Shown here in pieces: positions 9,629-18,519 of a stretch of DNA of 64,000 bases (the first letter of the stretch is position 1; each line of letters opens with the position of its first letter). The notes below the pieces were generated by a model. That model saw nothing but the letters and a program-made list of their open reading frames with translations. It ran no database searches and was not told the origin of the DNA. Origin of the DNA: Qipengyuania citrea (lineage in GTDB: Bacteria; Pseudomonadota; Alphaproteobacteria; Sphingomonadales; Sphingomonadaceae). The position numbers were made by a program, and so were the translations under genes. The stretch lies in assembly GCF_024171405.1 (NCBI RefSeq), contig NZ_JALJZT010000002.1:2822392-2886391 (forward strand), in the 5' to 3' direction.

Positions 9629-9883
9629 TGCCGCGGTCCCGATGCAGGATACCCGATATTCGGAAAATGCGCCGTATAAACGCAATCCCTGTGGCGGGGC
9701 TGGTGCCGCACCTCTTGCTCTCCTCTCCACACCCCGCGCGTTCGCCAATATGTGGGAATCGCGCGCTCTCCGGGTGGTCGCACCATACCGGACAACCGAA
9801 AGCGGGCAAGCACTACCGCATGGACGCTACGGCACGGCGCTTTGCGCTTGACGCAGCGGGCGGGTTTCGCCTCAAGCACGCGC

Positions 9884-10777
9884 ATGACCGAAGCACCCCA
9901 ACCGCAAATCCGCATGCGCAGCTGGCTGTTCGCCCCGGGCGACAGCGTGAAGAAAATGACCAAGGCCGCCGAGGGCGCCGCCGACATCGTCCTGTTCGAC
10001 CTGGAAGATGCGGTGGTCGAGAGCGGCAAGGCCAGCGCGCGCGCCGCGATCGCGGAATTCCTCGCCGGCAAGAGCGCGGAAGAGCGCGCGCGGTTGTGGG
10101 TGCGGATCAACCCGCTCGACGGCGAATGGACGGCAGACGATCTCGCCGCGATCATGCCCGCGCGGCCCGGCGGGATCATGCTGCCCAAGTCGCGCGGGCG
10201 CGGCGATGTCGAGGAACTCGACCGGCAAATGACCGCGCTCGAGGTGGAAAACGGCGTCGCGCCCGGATCGACCCCGGTGATCGCGCTGGTCACCGAAACC
10301 GCCGCCGCCATGTTCACCACCGGCGATTACGGCGGTGCGCCGCGGCTTGCCGCGATGACCTGGGGCGCGGAAGACCTCGCCGATTCGCTCGGCGCGCAGA
10401 GCAATAAGGATTTCGAGGGCGATTTCGCCTTTACCTACAAGCTGGCGCGCAGCCTGTGCCTGCTGGGCGCGGCGGCGGCCGAAGTGATGCCGGTCGAAAC
10501 CATCGATACCAATTTCCGCGACCTCGAAGCGCTGCGCAAGCGCGCGATCGAGGTGCGCCGCCAGGGCTATCGCGGGATGCTTGCGATCCATCCCGCGCAG
10601 GTGCCGGTGATCAACGAAGCCTTCACTCCGAGCGAAGAAGAGATCGCCGAAGCGCGCGAGATCGTCGAGCTGTTCGAAGCCGATCCGTCAGCGGGGACCA
10701 TCGGCTGGAAGGGCGGCATGCTCGACCGCCCGCATCTGTCGCGCGCCCGCCAGCTGCTGGCGCAGATCGAGGACTGA
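9884..10777 (+). CDS. HpcH/HpaI aldolase family CoA ester lyase (CitE-like)
   Basis: A 297-residue TIM-barrel protein of the citrate lyase beta / malyl-CoA lyase group. Motifs are RSWLFAPGD at the N-terminus, FDLEDAV (metal and substrate acids), LWVRINPLDG (conserved Arg), LVTETAAAMF and the CoA-site segment GMLAIHPAQVPVINEAF. The family cleaves or forms 3-hydroxydicarboxyl-CoA esters. The ATG at 9884 has only a weak ribosome site; a longer in-frame start at 9752 adds 44 unlike residues and was rejected. It is divergent from the MFS operon, with about 255 bp between, and is the only gene on its transcript before cysQ on the opposite strand. Confidence 0.88.
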   Translation: MTEAPQPQIRMRSWLFAPGDSVKKMTKAAEGAADIVLFDLEDAVVESGKASARAAIAEFLAGKSAEERARLWVRINPLDGEWTADDLAAIMPARPGGIMLPKSRGRGDVEELDRQMTALEVENGVAPGSTPVIALVTETAAAMFTTGDYGGAPRLAAMTWGAEDLADSLGAQSNKDFEGDFAFTYKLARSLCLLGAAAAEVMPVETIDTNFRDLEALRKRAIEVRRQGYRGMLAIHPAQVPVINEAFTPSEEEIAEAREIVELFEADPSAGTIGWKGGMLDRPHLSRARQLLAQIED

Positions 10778-10800
10778 CACCCCGGCAGGCCGGCAATTGC

Positions 10801-11532
10801 TCAGCCGAGCTTGCCGACCTCTTCCAGTACCCGCGCGGCCCATTCGGGGCGGCAGATCAGCAGGTCGGGCATGTAGGTGTCGGCATTGTTGTAGACCAGC
10901 GGGCTGCCGTCGATGCGGCTGGCGTGCAGGCCGTGCGCGAGCGCGACCGCGGCCGGGGCGGCGCTGTCCCATTCGTACTGGCCGCCGGTGTGGAGGTAGA
11001 TTTCCGCTTCGCCGCGCACCACCGCCATCGACTTGGCGCCCGCCGAACCCATCCCGACAAGCTCTGCGCCGATCGCTTCCGACACCGCGACCGCTTCGGC
11101 CGCGGGGCGCGTACGGCTGACGACCATGCGCGGCGTTTCGGCGGCTGCGGGCACCTTGACCGGCGCATCGGTGCGCAGGACAACATCGAGACCGGGCAGC
11201 GCGACCGCGCCGATTTCGGGCTTGCCGTTCACGCATAGCGCGACATGTACCGCCCAGTCGGTCCGCGCCTCGCCATATTCGCGCGTGCCATCGACCGGGT
11301 CGACGATCCAGACGCGCTCTTTCGACAGGCGTTCGTCGGTGTCCTTGCTTTCTTCGCTCAGCAACCCGTCCTCGGGCCGCTGTTCGCGCAGTGCGTGGAC
11401 GAGGAACTGGTTGGCGGTCTCGTCGCCGGCCTTGCCCAGCGCCTTGCCTGCAAACATCCCGCTCTCGCGTACCTCGATCAGGATCTTGCCCGCCACGTTG
11501 GCGAGGTGGGCGGCGAGTTCGGCGTCGGTCAT
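10801..11532 (-). CDS. cysQ: 3'(2'),5'-bisphosphate nucleotidase CysQ
   Basis: A 243-residue inositol-monophosphatase-fold enzyme. The metal-binding motifs are complete: LLSEES (acidic pair), WIVDPVDGTREY (DPxDGT) and EWDSAAPAAVA (WD). CysQ removes the 3' phosphate from PAP formed during sulfate assimilation. Length is normal. It lies alone on the minus strand between the CitE-like gene, 23 bp away tail-to-tail, and the divergent flavin reductase. An inositol-phosphatase activity is a less likely alternative because the segment after DPVDGT (REYGEARTDWAVHVAL) is of the CysQ type. Confidence 0.9.
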   Translation of the reverse strand: MTDAELAAHLANVAGKILIEVRESGMFAGKALGKAGDETANQFLVHALREQRPEDGLLSEESKDTDERLSKERVWIVDPVDGTREYGEARTDWAVHVALCVNGKPEIGAVALPGLDVVLRTDAPVKVPAAAETPRMVVSRTRPAAEAVAVSEAIGAELVGMGSAGAKSMAVVRGEAEIYLHTGGQYEWDSAAPAAVALAHGLHASRIDGSPLVYNNADTYMPDLLICRPEWAARVLEEVGKLG

Positions 11533-11730
11533 CGTGGTAAATTCCCCAGGTCCAAAAATCTGGCGCCCGACATGGCAGAGACGGGCAGCCTTGCGAAGCC
11601 CCGATATGTTGCAGTTGCGAAATCGGCCGGCAGCAACGCTGCAGGGATGCGTTCCCGAGCGACAAAAGTCTGCGCAAGGACGCGTGCCGATGCTTGCCCA
11701 AAGCGCGGGGCGGGACTAGCTGGGTCGGGC

Positions 11731-12321
11731 ATGTTCGATCCTCAGGCATTCCGCGATGCGCTCGGCAGCTTTGTCACCGGCGTCACCATCGTGACCGCAC
11801 GCGACGCAGAAGGGCGCCCGTTCGGGCTGACCGCGAACAGCTTCAATTCGGTGAGCCTCGATCCCCCGATGGTGCTGTGGAGCCTGTCGCTGCGTTCGGG
11901 CACGCTGCCGGTGTTCCGCGATGCTTCCAGCTGGGCGGTCCATGTGCTGGCTGCCGACCAGCAACCCATGTCCGACCTCTTCGCCCGTCCCGGCGAGGAC
12001 AAGTTCGCCGGGATCGATTGCCCCGACGGGCCCGAGGGCGCGCCGCAACTGGATGGCTATGCCGCCCGCTTCGGCTGCACCGCGCGGTTCGAATATGAAG
12101 GCGGCGACCATGCGATCTTCCTCGGCGAAGTGGTCGATTTCGACCGCCGCGAGGTCGAGCCGCTGATCTATCACGGCGGGCGCTATGGCCGCGTCATGCG
12201 CGCGCCCACCGGTGACGACCTCGAGCGCGAGGGCCTGGCCGAGCGCAGCGGCGAGGAACTTTCCCTTACGGCGAGCGGTGCCCAATTGCTGGCCGCGCTC
12301 GAAGCCTTGGCGAAGCGCTAG
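11731..12321 (+). CDS. Flavin reductase family protein
   Basis: A 196-residue split-barrel FMN-binding protein. SFVTGVTIVTARDAEGRPFG followed by LTANSFNSVSLDPP is the classic flavin-reductase signature (HpaC/DIM6 group); the GD and GRYGRV segments near the C-terminus complete the domain. Such enzymes supply reduced flavin to a monooxygenase. No oxygenase component is adjacent; the flavin-dependent nitronate monooxygenase 60 bp downstream does not need one. The start at 11731 is where the domain begins; the open frame extends upstream to 11245 but that part is antisense to cysQ. It is followed by an about 25-residue C-terminal helical tail. Confidence 0.87.
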   Translation: MFDPQAFRDALGSFVTGVTIVTARDAEGRPFGLTANSFNSVSLDPPMVLWSLSLRSGTLPVFRDASSWAVHVLAADQQPMSDLFARPGEDKFAGIDCPDGPEGAPQLDGYAARFGCTARFEYEGGDHAIFLGEVVDFDRREVEPLIYHGGRYGRVMRAPTGDDLEREGLAERSGEELSLTASGAQLLAALEALAKR

Positions 12322-12381
12322 ACTCAGCGCGCTCGCGCCGATACCCGTTGCGAAAAGCAACCAAGGGAAGAGGCACAGCAC

Positions 12382-13359
12382 ATGAAAACCCGCATCACCG
12401 AAATGTTCGGTATCGAGCATCCGATCATCCAGGGCGGCATGCACTATGTCGGTTTTGCAGAAATGGCCGCGGCGGTCTCCAATGCGGGCGGGCTGGGCAT
12501 CATCACCGGGCTGACGCTCGGCACGCCCGAAAAGCTCGCCAACGAAATCGCGCGCTGCAAGGACATGACCGACAAGCCCTTCGGCGTGAACCTGACCTTC
12601 CTGCCGACGGTCAACGCGCCCGATTATCCCGGCCTGGTCAAGGCGATAATCGACGGCGGCGTCAAGGCGGTCGAAACCGCGGGCAACAATCCCGCGCAGG
12701 TGCTGCCTTTCTTTAAGGACGCCGGGGTCAAGGTGATCCACAAGTGCACCAGCGTGCGGCACAGCCTCAAGGCGCAGTCGATCGGCTGCGATGCGGTCAG
12801 CGTCGACGGGTTCGAATGCGGCGGGCATCCGGGCGAAGACGACATTCCCAACATGATCCTGCTGCCGCGCGCCGCGGATGAACTCGACATTCCCTTCGTC
12901 GCCAGCGGCGGCATGGCCGATGCACGCAGCCTCGTCGCCAGCCTCGCGATGGGCGCCGAAGGCATGAACATGGGCACGCGCTTCATCGCCACCCAGGAAG
13001 CGCCGGTGCACGAGAATGTGAAGAAGGCGATCGTCGCGGCGAGCGAACTCGACACGCGGCTGGTGATGCGTCCGCTGCGCAACACCGAACGCGTCATGAC
13101 CAATGACGCCGTTGAACGCCTGCTGGAAAAGGAACGCAAGCTGGGCGCCGACCTCAAGTTCGAGGACATCATCGAGGAAGTCGCGGGCGTCTATCCGCGG
13201 ATCATGACCGAAGGCGATATGGATGCCGGCGCGTGGTCGTGCGGCATGGTGGCCGGGCTCATCAACGACATCCCGACCTGCAAGGAACTGATCGACGGCA
13301 TCATGGCCGAGGCCGAAAGCCTCATCCGCCAGCGTCTTACCGGTTTCCTGGATAGCTGA
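12382..13359 (+). CDS. Nitronate monooxygenase (2-nitropropane dioxygenase family)
   Basis: A 325-residue FMN TIM-barrel enzyme. HPIIQGGMHYVG at residues 14-25 binds flavin, VDGFECGGHPGE carries the catalytic histidine found in class I nitronate monooxygenases, and PFVASGGMADARSL with GAEGMNMGTRF forms the phosphate-binding loops. The family oxidises propionate-3-nitronate or reduces quinones. It is first in a tight plus-strand set with an acyl-CoA dehydrogenase 14 bp downstream, an SDR and an aldo/keto reductase. That context suggests a flavin oxidoreductase in a catabolic pathway rather than detoxification alone. GGGAAGAGGCACAGCAC precedes the ATG. Confidence 0.88.
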   Translation: MKTRITEMFGIEHPIIQGGMHYVGFAEMAAAVSNAGGLGIITGLTLGTPEKLANEIARCKDMTDKPFGVNLTFLPTVNAPDYPGLVKAIIDGGVKAVETAGNNPAQVLPFFKDAGVKVIHKCTSVRHSLKAQSIGCDAVSVDGFECGGHPGEDDIPNMILLPRAADELDIPFVASGGMADARSLVASLAMGAEGMNMGTRFIATQEAPVHENVKKAIVAASELDTRLVMRPLRNTERVMTNDAVERLLEKERKLGADLKFEDIIEEVAGVYPRIMTEGDMDAGAWSCGMVAGLINDIPTCKELIDGIMAEAESLIRQRLTGFLDS

Positions 13360-13373
13360 GGAGGGAGATGGAC

Positions 13374-14516
13374 ATGCTCGATACCAGCCATCGCACTGCC
13401 TATAACGACGATCACGAGGCGTTCCGCGACACCGTGCGCAAGGTCTTCGCCGAGCACATGACGCCCTATCTCGACCAGCATGAGGAAGAGGGCATCGTCC
13501 CGCGCAGCGCATGGAAAGCGCTGGGCGAAGCGGGCATGCTGTGCCCCACCGTGAAGGAAGAGAACGGCGGACTCGGCCTCGATTTCGGGTTCAACTGCGT
13601 CTTGTGCGAGGAGCTGTCCTATCTTGGCAGCTCCGCCGGTTTCACGCTGCAGAACGATATCACCGCCAATTACATCGAACGGCTCGGCACTGACGAACAG
13701 CGGGCGAAATACCTGCCCGGAATGGTCTCGGGCGATATGATTTCGGCGATCGCGATGACCGAACCGGGCGCGGGCAGCGATCTGCAGGGCATCCGCACCA
13801 CCGCGATCAAGGACGGCAACCACCTCGTGGTGAATGGGTCCAAGACCTACATCACCAATGGCCAGAACGCCGATGTCGTCATCGTCGTCGCCAAGACCGA
13901 TCCCGCGCAGGGCGCCAAGGGCACCTCGCTGGTGCTGGTCGATGCCGGCACCGAAGGGTTCGAGCGCGGGCGCAATCTCGACAAGATCGGCCAGCATTCG
14001 GCCGACACGTCCGAACTGTTCTTCAACGACGTGCGCGTGCCGATGACCAATATCCTCGGCGGCGAGGGGCGCGGCTTCATCCATCTGATGGAAGAACTGC
14101 CGCAGGAACGGCTCGGCATCGCGGTGGGCGCGCAGGCTGCAGCGCAGCGCGCGTTCGACGAGGCGGTCAAGTTCACCAAGGACCGCAAGGCCTTCGGCAA
14201 GACGGTGTTCGAGTTCCAGAACACCAAATTCGTCCTCGCCGATCTCAAGGCCAAGATCCAGGTCGGCTGGGCGCATCTCGACTGGGCGATCACGAAGCAC
14301 CTTGCGGGCGAGCTCACCACCGACGAGGCAAGCGCGGCCAAGCTGTGGCACACCGACCTGCAATGGGAAGCCTGCGACATGGCGCTGCAACTGCATGGCG
14401 GCGCGGGTTACATGAACGAATATGCGATTGCCCGGCTGTGGCGCGATGCGCGTGTCACGCGCATCTTCGGCGGCACCAACGAGATCATGAAGGAAGTGAT
14501 CAGCCGCTCGATCTGA
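13374..14516 (+). CDS. Long-chain-type acyl-CoA dehydrogenase
   Basis: A 380-residue acyl-CoA dehydrogenase with the complete flavin and substrate signatures: AMTEPGAGSDLQGIRTTA, NGSKTYITNGQNADVVIV, KAFGKTVFEFQNTKF and QLHGGAGYMNEY. The C-terminal YEGT position reads FGGTNEI. The segment ELPQERLGIA matches the place where long-chain and isovaleryl acyl-CoA dehydrogenases carry their catalytic glutamate, so this copy is probably active. Two starts are possible. ATG 13374 is nine bases from AGGAGG and is preferred over ATG 13368, which is only three bases from it. It lies between the nitronate monooxygenase and the SDR in one transcript. Confidence 0.9.
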   Translation: MLDTSHRTAYNDDHEAFRDTVRKVFAEHMTPYLDQHEEEGIVPRSAWKALGEAGMLCPTVKEENGGLGLDFGFNCVLCEELSYLGSSAGFTLQNDITANYIERLGTDEQRAKYLPGMVSGDMISAIAMTEPGAGSDLQGIRTTAIKDGNHLVVNGSKTYITNGQNADVVIVVAKTDPAQGAKGTSLVLVDAGTEGFERGRNLDKIGQHSADTSELFFNDVRVPMTNILGGEGRGFIHLMEELPQERLGIAVGAQAAAQRAFDEAVKFTKDRKAFGKTVFEFQNTKFVLADLKAKIQVGWAHLDWAITKHLAGELTTDEASAAKLWHTDLQWEACDMALQLHGGAGYMNEYAIARLWRDARVTRIFGGTNEIMKEVISRSI

Positions 14517-14529
14517 GGAGCAATACCGC

Positions 14530-15267
14530 ATGACCGATCCGCTCGACTTCTCCGGTAAGACCGTCCTCGTCATTGGCGGATCGAGCGGGATCGGCAACGG
14601 CATTGCGCATGGTTTTCGCCAGCACGGGGCGCTGGTCCATGTCACCGGAACCCGCGCTGCGGCATCCGAGTATACGGCCTCCGAAGGCAGCGATCTGGCG
14701 GGGCTGACCTTCCACCGGCTCGATGTATCGGACGCCTCCGCCACTGCCAGCTTTGCACTGCCCGGGCGGCTCGATGTCGTCGTGCTGTGCCAGGGCACGG
14801 TGCGCTATCGCCGCGAGGAATTCGAGCGCGAGGGCTGGGACGCGGTGATGGAGGTCAATCTCAACTCGCTGATGGATTGCGCGCGGATCGTCCGCCCCCG
14901 GCTGGCCGAGCAGGGCGGATCGCTGATCGTGGTCAGCTCGGTGGGCGCCTATCACGCCATGCTGGGCAACCCCGCCTATGCGGCGAGCAAGGCGGGCGCG
15001 GTCAGCCTGGTGGGCAGCCTCGCGCAGGCCTGGGCGGGGGAGGGCATTCGCGTGAACGGCATCGCGCCGGGTCTCGTGCCGACCAAGCTGACCAAGGTCA
15101 CCACCGAGAACGAGCAACGCGCGGCAGGCGCGGTGGCGCGCATACCGGCCGGCCGGATGGGCACCCCGCAGGACATGGCCGGGGCGGCGCTGTTCCTTGC
15201 CTCGCCGCTGGCCGATTATATCGTCGGACAGACCATACGGGTCGATGGCGGAATGACGCTCGCCTGA
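14530..15267 (+). CDS. Short-chain dehydrogenase/reductase (SDR)
   Basis: A 245-residue classical SDR. The nucleotide-binding glycine motif is GGSSGIG (residues 17-23), followed by the catalytic Asn region NLNSLMDCAR, the Ser in VVSSVGAY and the Tyr/Lys pair YAASKAGA. C-terminal IAPGLVPT and VDGGMTLA are typical of the beta-ketoacyl-reductase-like subgroup. It probably interconverts a 3-hydroxyacyl or alcohol group with NAD(P)H in the pathway of the neighbouring acyl-CoA dehydrogenase. AGGAG precedes the ATG by 10 bases and it follows the previous stop by 13 bp. Confidence 0.88.
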   Translation: MTDPLDFSGKTVLVIGGSSGIGNGIAHGFRQHGALVHVTGTRAAASEYTASEGSDLAGLTFHRLDVSDASATASFALPGRLDVVVLCQGTVRYRREEFEREGWDAVMEVNLNSLMDCARIVRPRLAEQGGSLIVVSSVGAYHAMLGNPAYAASKAGAVSLVGSLAQAWAGEGIRVNGIAPGLVPTKLTKVTTENEQRAAGAVARIPAGRMGTPQDMAGAALFLASPLADYIVGQTIRVDGGMTLA

Positions 15268-15298
15268 AACCGGTCTGCTCCTGAAAGGGGATACGATC

Positions 15299-16321
15299 AT
15301 GGACTATGTCAATCTCGGCCCGTCGGGCCTCAAGGTGTCGCGGCTGTGCCTTGGCTGCATGAGCTATGGCGACACCAGCAAGGGCTGGCATGGCGACTGG
15401 GTGCTTTCGGAAGACGAAAGTCGTCCCTTCATCCGCGAAGCGGTGGAGGCGGGGATCAACTTCTTCGATACGGCGAACATGTATTCGCGCGGCGCCTCGG
15501 AAGAGGTGATCGGGCGCTTGCTGCCCGAATTCGCACGGCGCGACGAGATCGTGGTCGCGACCAAGGCCTTCCTGCCCTGGCAGCAGGCCCCCAATGCGGG
15601 CGGTCTGTCGCGCAAGGCGCTGATGCAGGCGGTGGACGACACCCTGACGCGGCTGGGCATGGACTATGTCGATCTCTACCAGATCCACCGCTGGGACGAT
15701 GCCACACCGATCGAGGAAACGATGGAGGCGCTGCACGACATCGTGAAGGCGGGCAAGGCGCGCTATATCGGCGCCTCGTCGATGTTCGCCTGGCAGTTCG
15801 CCAAGGCGCAGGAAGTGGCCCGCGCGAATGGCTGGACGCGGTTCATTTCGATGCAGAACCACGTCAACCTGCTCTACCGCGAGGAAGAGCGCGAGATGCT
15901 GCCGCTCTGCGCCGATCAGGGCGTGGGGGTCATCCCCTGGAGCCCGCTGGCGCGCGGCAAGCTTGCCCGCGCATGGGATGAAACCACCGTGCGCAGCGAG
16001 ACTGATGGCTTCGGCAAGCTGCTCTACCGCCAGCAGGAAGAGGCGGACCGCGCCATCGTGGAGACGGTCGGCGCGATTGCCGCCGAGCGCGGTGTATCGC
16101 GCGCGAGCGTCGCGCTGGCATGGCACTTCGCCAAGGATGTGACCGCTCCGATCATCGGCGCGACCAAGGACGGCCATATCGCCGCAGCCGTGGCCGCGAT
16201 GGACCTTGGCCTGACTGATGACGAGGTCGCGCGGCTCGAGCAGCCTTATCTGCCCAAGACTCCGGTTGGCGTGGTCTCCACCGTGCCGCGCAACTGGTCG
16301 CTATCGCAGGTCGCCGAATAG
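15299..16321 (+). CDS. Aldo/keto reductase
   Basis: A 340-residue TIM-barrel oxidoreductase. NFFDTANMYSRGASEE carries the catalytic Asp and Tyr, VATKAFL the Lys and YQIHRWDD the His; the NADPH site is seen as IIGATKDGHI. The sequence places it near the YajO/AKR11-14-type reductases active on aldehydes and ketones. GAAAGGGGATACGATC precedes the ATG. It ends the run of plus-strand catabolic genes, 31 bp after the SDR. The 104 bp after it contains the repeats described at 16346. Confidence 0.88.
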   Translation: MDYVNLGPSGLKVSRLCLGCMSYGDTSKGWHGDWVLSEDESRPFIREAVEAGINFFDTANMYSRGASEEVIGRLLPEFARRDEIVVATKAFLPWQQAPNAGGLSRKALMQAVDDTLTRLGMDYVDLYQIHRWDDATPIEETMEALHDIVKAGKARYIGASSMFAWQFAKAQEVARANGWTRFISMQNHVNLLYREEEREMLPLCADQGVGVIPWSPLARGKLARAWDETTVRSETDGFGKLLYRQQEEADRAIVETVGAIAAERGVSRASVALAWHFAKDVTAPIIGATKDGHIAAAVAAMDLGLTDDEVARLEQPYLPKTPVGVVSTVPRNWSLSQVAE

Positions 16322-16345
16322 GAAATCGCGCGCTTTTCCCAAAGT

Positions 16346-16386
16346 GTTACAAACACGCAAATCGGGTCACAAACAGGTCACATGAC
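16346..16386 (+). promoter_or_regulatory. Putative operator: direct repeats GTTACAAAC / GTCACAAAC and a GTCA-TGAC palindrome
   Basis: GTTACAAAC at 16346 and GTCACAAAC at 16366 are exactly 20 bp apart. A further GTCAC at 16377 lies 11 bp after the second and forms the inverted repeat GTCACATGAC (16377-16386). The pair at 16366/16377 has the 7-4-7 layout of a Pho-type box. This is the promoter region of the response regulator gene that starts at 16426, and similar repeats occur at 23040-23067. Binding by an OmpR/PhoB-family regulator, possibly its own product, is inferred. Confidence 0.4.
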
Positions 16387-16425
16387 TGCGGCATCGCTGC
16401 CCTTGACTGGGTGGGACACTGCAGC

Positions 16426-17103
16426 GTGCGAACGATCAATATCTTCCTGACAGACCCGATGGCAGGCGACCTCCCCGATTTCGACAATGGGGACATTCGC
16501 TATGCCTTCGCGCGGCTTTATCCCGATGGCCCGCGGCGGCTTGTCGAGGGGCCGGTGTGTGCCTTCGTCGACTGGGTCATGGCCGATATGTCGGGGCTCG
16601 AAATGTGCCGCCGGCTGCGCTCCGACCCGCGTATGGACGACGCGCATATCACCATCGTGCTCGAAGAGGACGATGCCGAGGACAAACGCCGCGCGCTGCG
16701 GGCCGGGGCGGATGACTACATCGTCGGCCCGATCGATCGCACCGTGGTGCTCGACCGGGTGATGGCGCTGCAGGTCGGCGGTGCGCAGCCGCGCGTCAAC
16801 GAACGGCTCGAACTGGGGGCGTTGCTGGTCGATCTCGCAGCCCTGCAGGCGCGGTGGAACGGGCAGGCGCTCGACCTGCGCCCCAATGAATTCCGCCTGT
16901 TGCATTTCCTGGCACAGAACCCCGACCGTGTGCTGTCGCGCGGCGATCTGATCGCAGCACTCGGCAAGCAGGAACCGCCGATCGACGAGCGCACGGTCGA
17001 TGTCTGGATCGGCCGCCTGCGCCGAGCGCTCCGCAAGGTCGGCGCGGGCGAGCGCGTGCGGACGGTGCGCTCGCTGGGGTATGTCTACGACAGCTACGAC
17101 TGA
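16426..17103 (+). CDS. OmpR/PhoB-family winged-helix response regulator with a degenerate receiver
   Basis: A 225-residue protein with an N-terminal receiver-like domain (1-115) and a C-terminal winged helix (about 125-222, with LDLRPNEFRLLHFLAQNP and the recognition-helix region DERTVDVWIGRLRRAL). An aspartate at the expected phosphorylation site is present (Asp49 in FVDWVMADMSG). The conserved lysine before the cis-proline is replaced by glycine (DDYIVGP), the Thr/Ser switch position sits in IVLEED, and the acidic pair is reduced to LTDP. Phosphorylation-independent behaviour is therefore possible. GTG 16426 starts where the first beta strand begins. A soluble histidine kinase follows after 113 bp. 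Confidence 0.82.
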   Translation: MRTINIFLTDPMAGDLPDFDNGDIRYAFARLYPDGPRRLVEGPVCAFVDWVMADMSGLEMCRRLRSDPRMDDAHITIVLEEDDAEDKRRALRAGADDYIVGPIDRTVVLDRVMALQVGGAQPRVNERLELGALLVDLAALQARWNGQALDLRPNEFRLLHFLAQNPDRVLSRGDLIAALGKQEPPIDERTVDVWIGRLRRALRKVGAGERVRTVRSLGYVYDSYD

Positions 17104-17216
17104 GCTAACGGCCTCTTTGCGCTCATGTTTGCTTGCATCGCCGGTGCGCACTAAGGCGCACATCACTCTTGCTTTTCGAGCATGACTCTGCGCGGCACTC
17201 AATCTAATAAAGTCTC

Positions 17217-18401
17217 ATGGACCGAGAATTCGCCAACGACATCAGCATGGTAAACGCGATCGATGTCGTTCCGTCGATCCTGGAAGTGATCTGTCAGGCG
17301 ACGGGAATGGGTTATGCCGCGGTGGCCCGCGTCACGGAAGATCGCTGGATCGCATGCGGTGTGCGCGACGAAATAAATTTCGGGCTCGAACCGGGAGGCG
17401 AGCTGCCGATCGAAACCACGATCTGCCACGAAATCCGCGCGCATAGGAACCCGGTTCTTATCGACGACGTCGATTGCGACCCGCAATATCACGATCATCA
17501 CACACCAAAAACTTACCGACTGAAGAGTTATATTTCCGTCCCGATCATCCTGTCTGACGACAGCTTCTTCGGCACGCTGTGCGCGATATCTCCCGAGCCT
17601 GCCGAAGTGAGCAAGCCGGAGATCCTGGGAATGTTTACGCTGTTTGCCCAGATGATCGGGTATCACATCGAGGCGAGCCAATCGCTCGTCGAGAGCAAGA
17701 CAGCGCTCCTTACAGAACAGGAGACGTCCGCCCTGCGAGAACAGTTCATCGCGGTGCTGGGTCACGATCTGCGCAACCCGCTTGCCGGCATCAAGGGCGG
17801 GATGCGCATGCTCGGGGCCGAGGAACTGAGCGACAGGGGTAAGGCTGTGCTCGATATGGTCGATGCGACTATCGGTCGAATGAGCGGCCTGATTGATAAT
17901 GTGATGGACTTCGCGCGCGGGCGTCTTGGCGGCGGCATCACCCTCGATCCTTCACTAAAGCGAATAGATGCCACCGTGCAGCAGGTCGCCGATGAATTGC
18001 GTTTGACCTATCCGGACCGGGAGATCGTCCTCGATCTGAAGCTCGAAACGGACTTGCACGCCGACCATGACCGGCTGGGGCAGTTGTTTTCCAATCTGCT
18101 AGGCAACGCTCTGATGCATGGCGATCCGGATCAACCGATCCATGCCGTGCTGGGGCGTGATGGCGATCACCTCACATTCGAAACGAGCAATTTCGGCGAG
18201 CCCATCCCTGCCAAAGCGATGGAAAGCCTTTTCTCCCCGTTCGAGAGGGGGGAAGCTCGATCAAGCCTTCAGGGGTTGGGTCTCGGCCTCTACATATCCT
18301 CGCAGATCGCGCAGGCGCATGAGGGTGAATTAACTGCGAAATCCGAAGGGCGGGAAACCACGTTCACATTCCGGATGCCTATTGACCGGAAGCAGTTCTG
18401 A
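17217..18401 (+). CDS. Cytosolic GAF-domain sensor histidine kinase
   Basis: A 394-residue kinase without membrane segments. An N-terminal GAF domain (about 15-155) is followed by a HisKA dimerisation domain with the phospho-acceptor His183 in LGHDLRNPL, then an HATPase_c domain with N-box LFSNLLGNALMHG and G-box GLGLGLYISSQIAQ. The GAF domain contains a Cys/His-rich stretch (DVDCDPQYHDHH) that might bind a ligand or chromophore, but no canonical bilin motif is evident. The preceding response regulator is the likely but unproven partner. Codon use looks somewhat less GC-biased than in the catabolic genes. Confidence 0.88.
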   Translation: MDREFANDISMVNAIDVVPSILEVICQATGMGYAAVARVTEDRWIACGVRDEINFGLEPGGELPIETTICHEIRAHRNPVLIDDVDCDPQYHDHHTPKTYRLKSYISVPIILSDDSFFGTLCAISPEPAEVSKPEILGMFTLFAQMIGYHIEASQSLVESKTALLTEQETSALREQFIAVLGHDLRNPLAGIKGGMRMLGAEELSDRGKAVLDMVDATIGRMSGLIDNVMDFARGRLGGGITLDPSLKRIDATVQQVADELRLTYPDREIVLDLKLETDLHADHDRLGQLFSNLLGNALMHGDPDQPIHAVLGRDGDHLTFETSNFGEPIPAKAMESLFSPFERGEARSSLQGLGLGLYISSQIAQAHEGELTAKSEGRETTFTFRMPIDRKQF

Positions 18402-18470
18402 CACTGGCGGAAGGGCACAGCCTGTACCCGAAAGGTCCGCTTTCCACCCCAATCCAGCCGAGCCTCAACG

Positions 18471-18498
18471 AAAAAGGGCCGCCCGAAGGCGGCCCTTT
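18471..18498 (-). terminator. Rho-independent terminator with UUCG tetraloop
   Basis: A perfect 11-bp stem (18473-18483 with 18488-18498) closes a CGAA loop, which reads UUCG on the minus strand, and is followed there by a run of five T. It lies 21 bp beyond the TonB receptor stop. The stem is symmetric and may also stop transcription of the kinase gene on the plus strand. Confidence 0.85.
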
Positions 18499-18519
18499 CC
18501 GAGGGATATGCTGGTGTAA

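Noticed and set aside
16364..16381. Naming the 16346-16386 repeats a true Pho box
   Set aside because: The 7-4-7 layout fits in part, but the first bases differ from CTGTCAT and the main spacing is 20 bp, so only a generic OmpR/PhoB-type operator is claimed.
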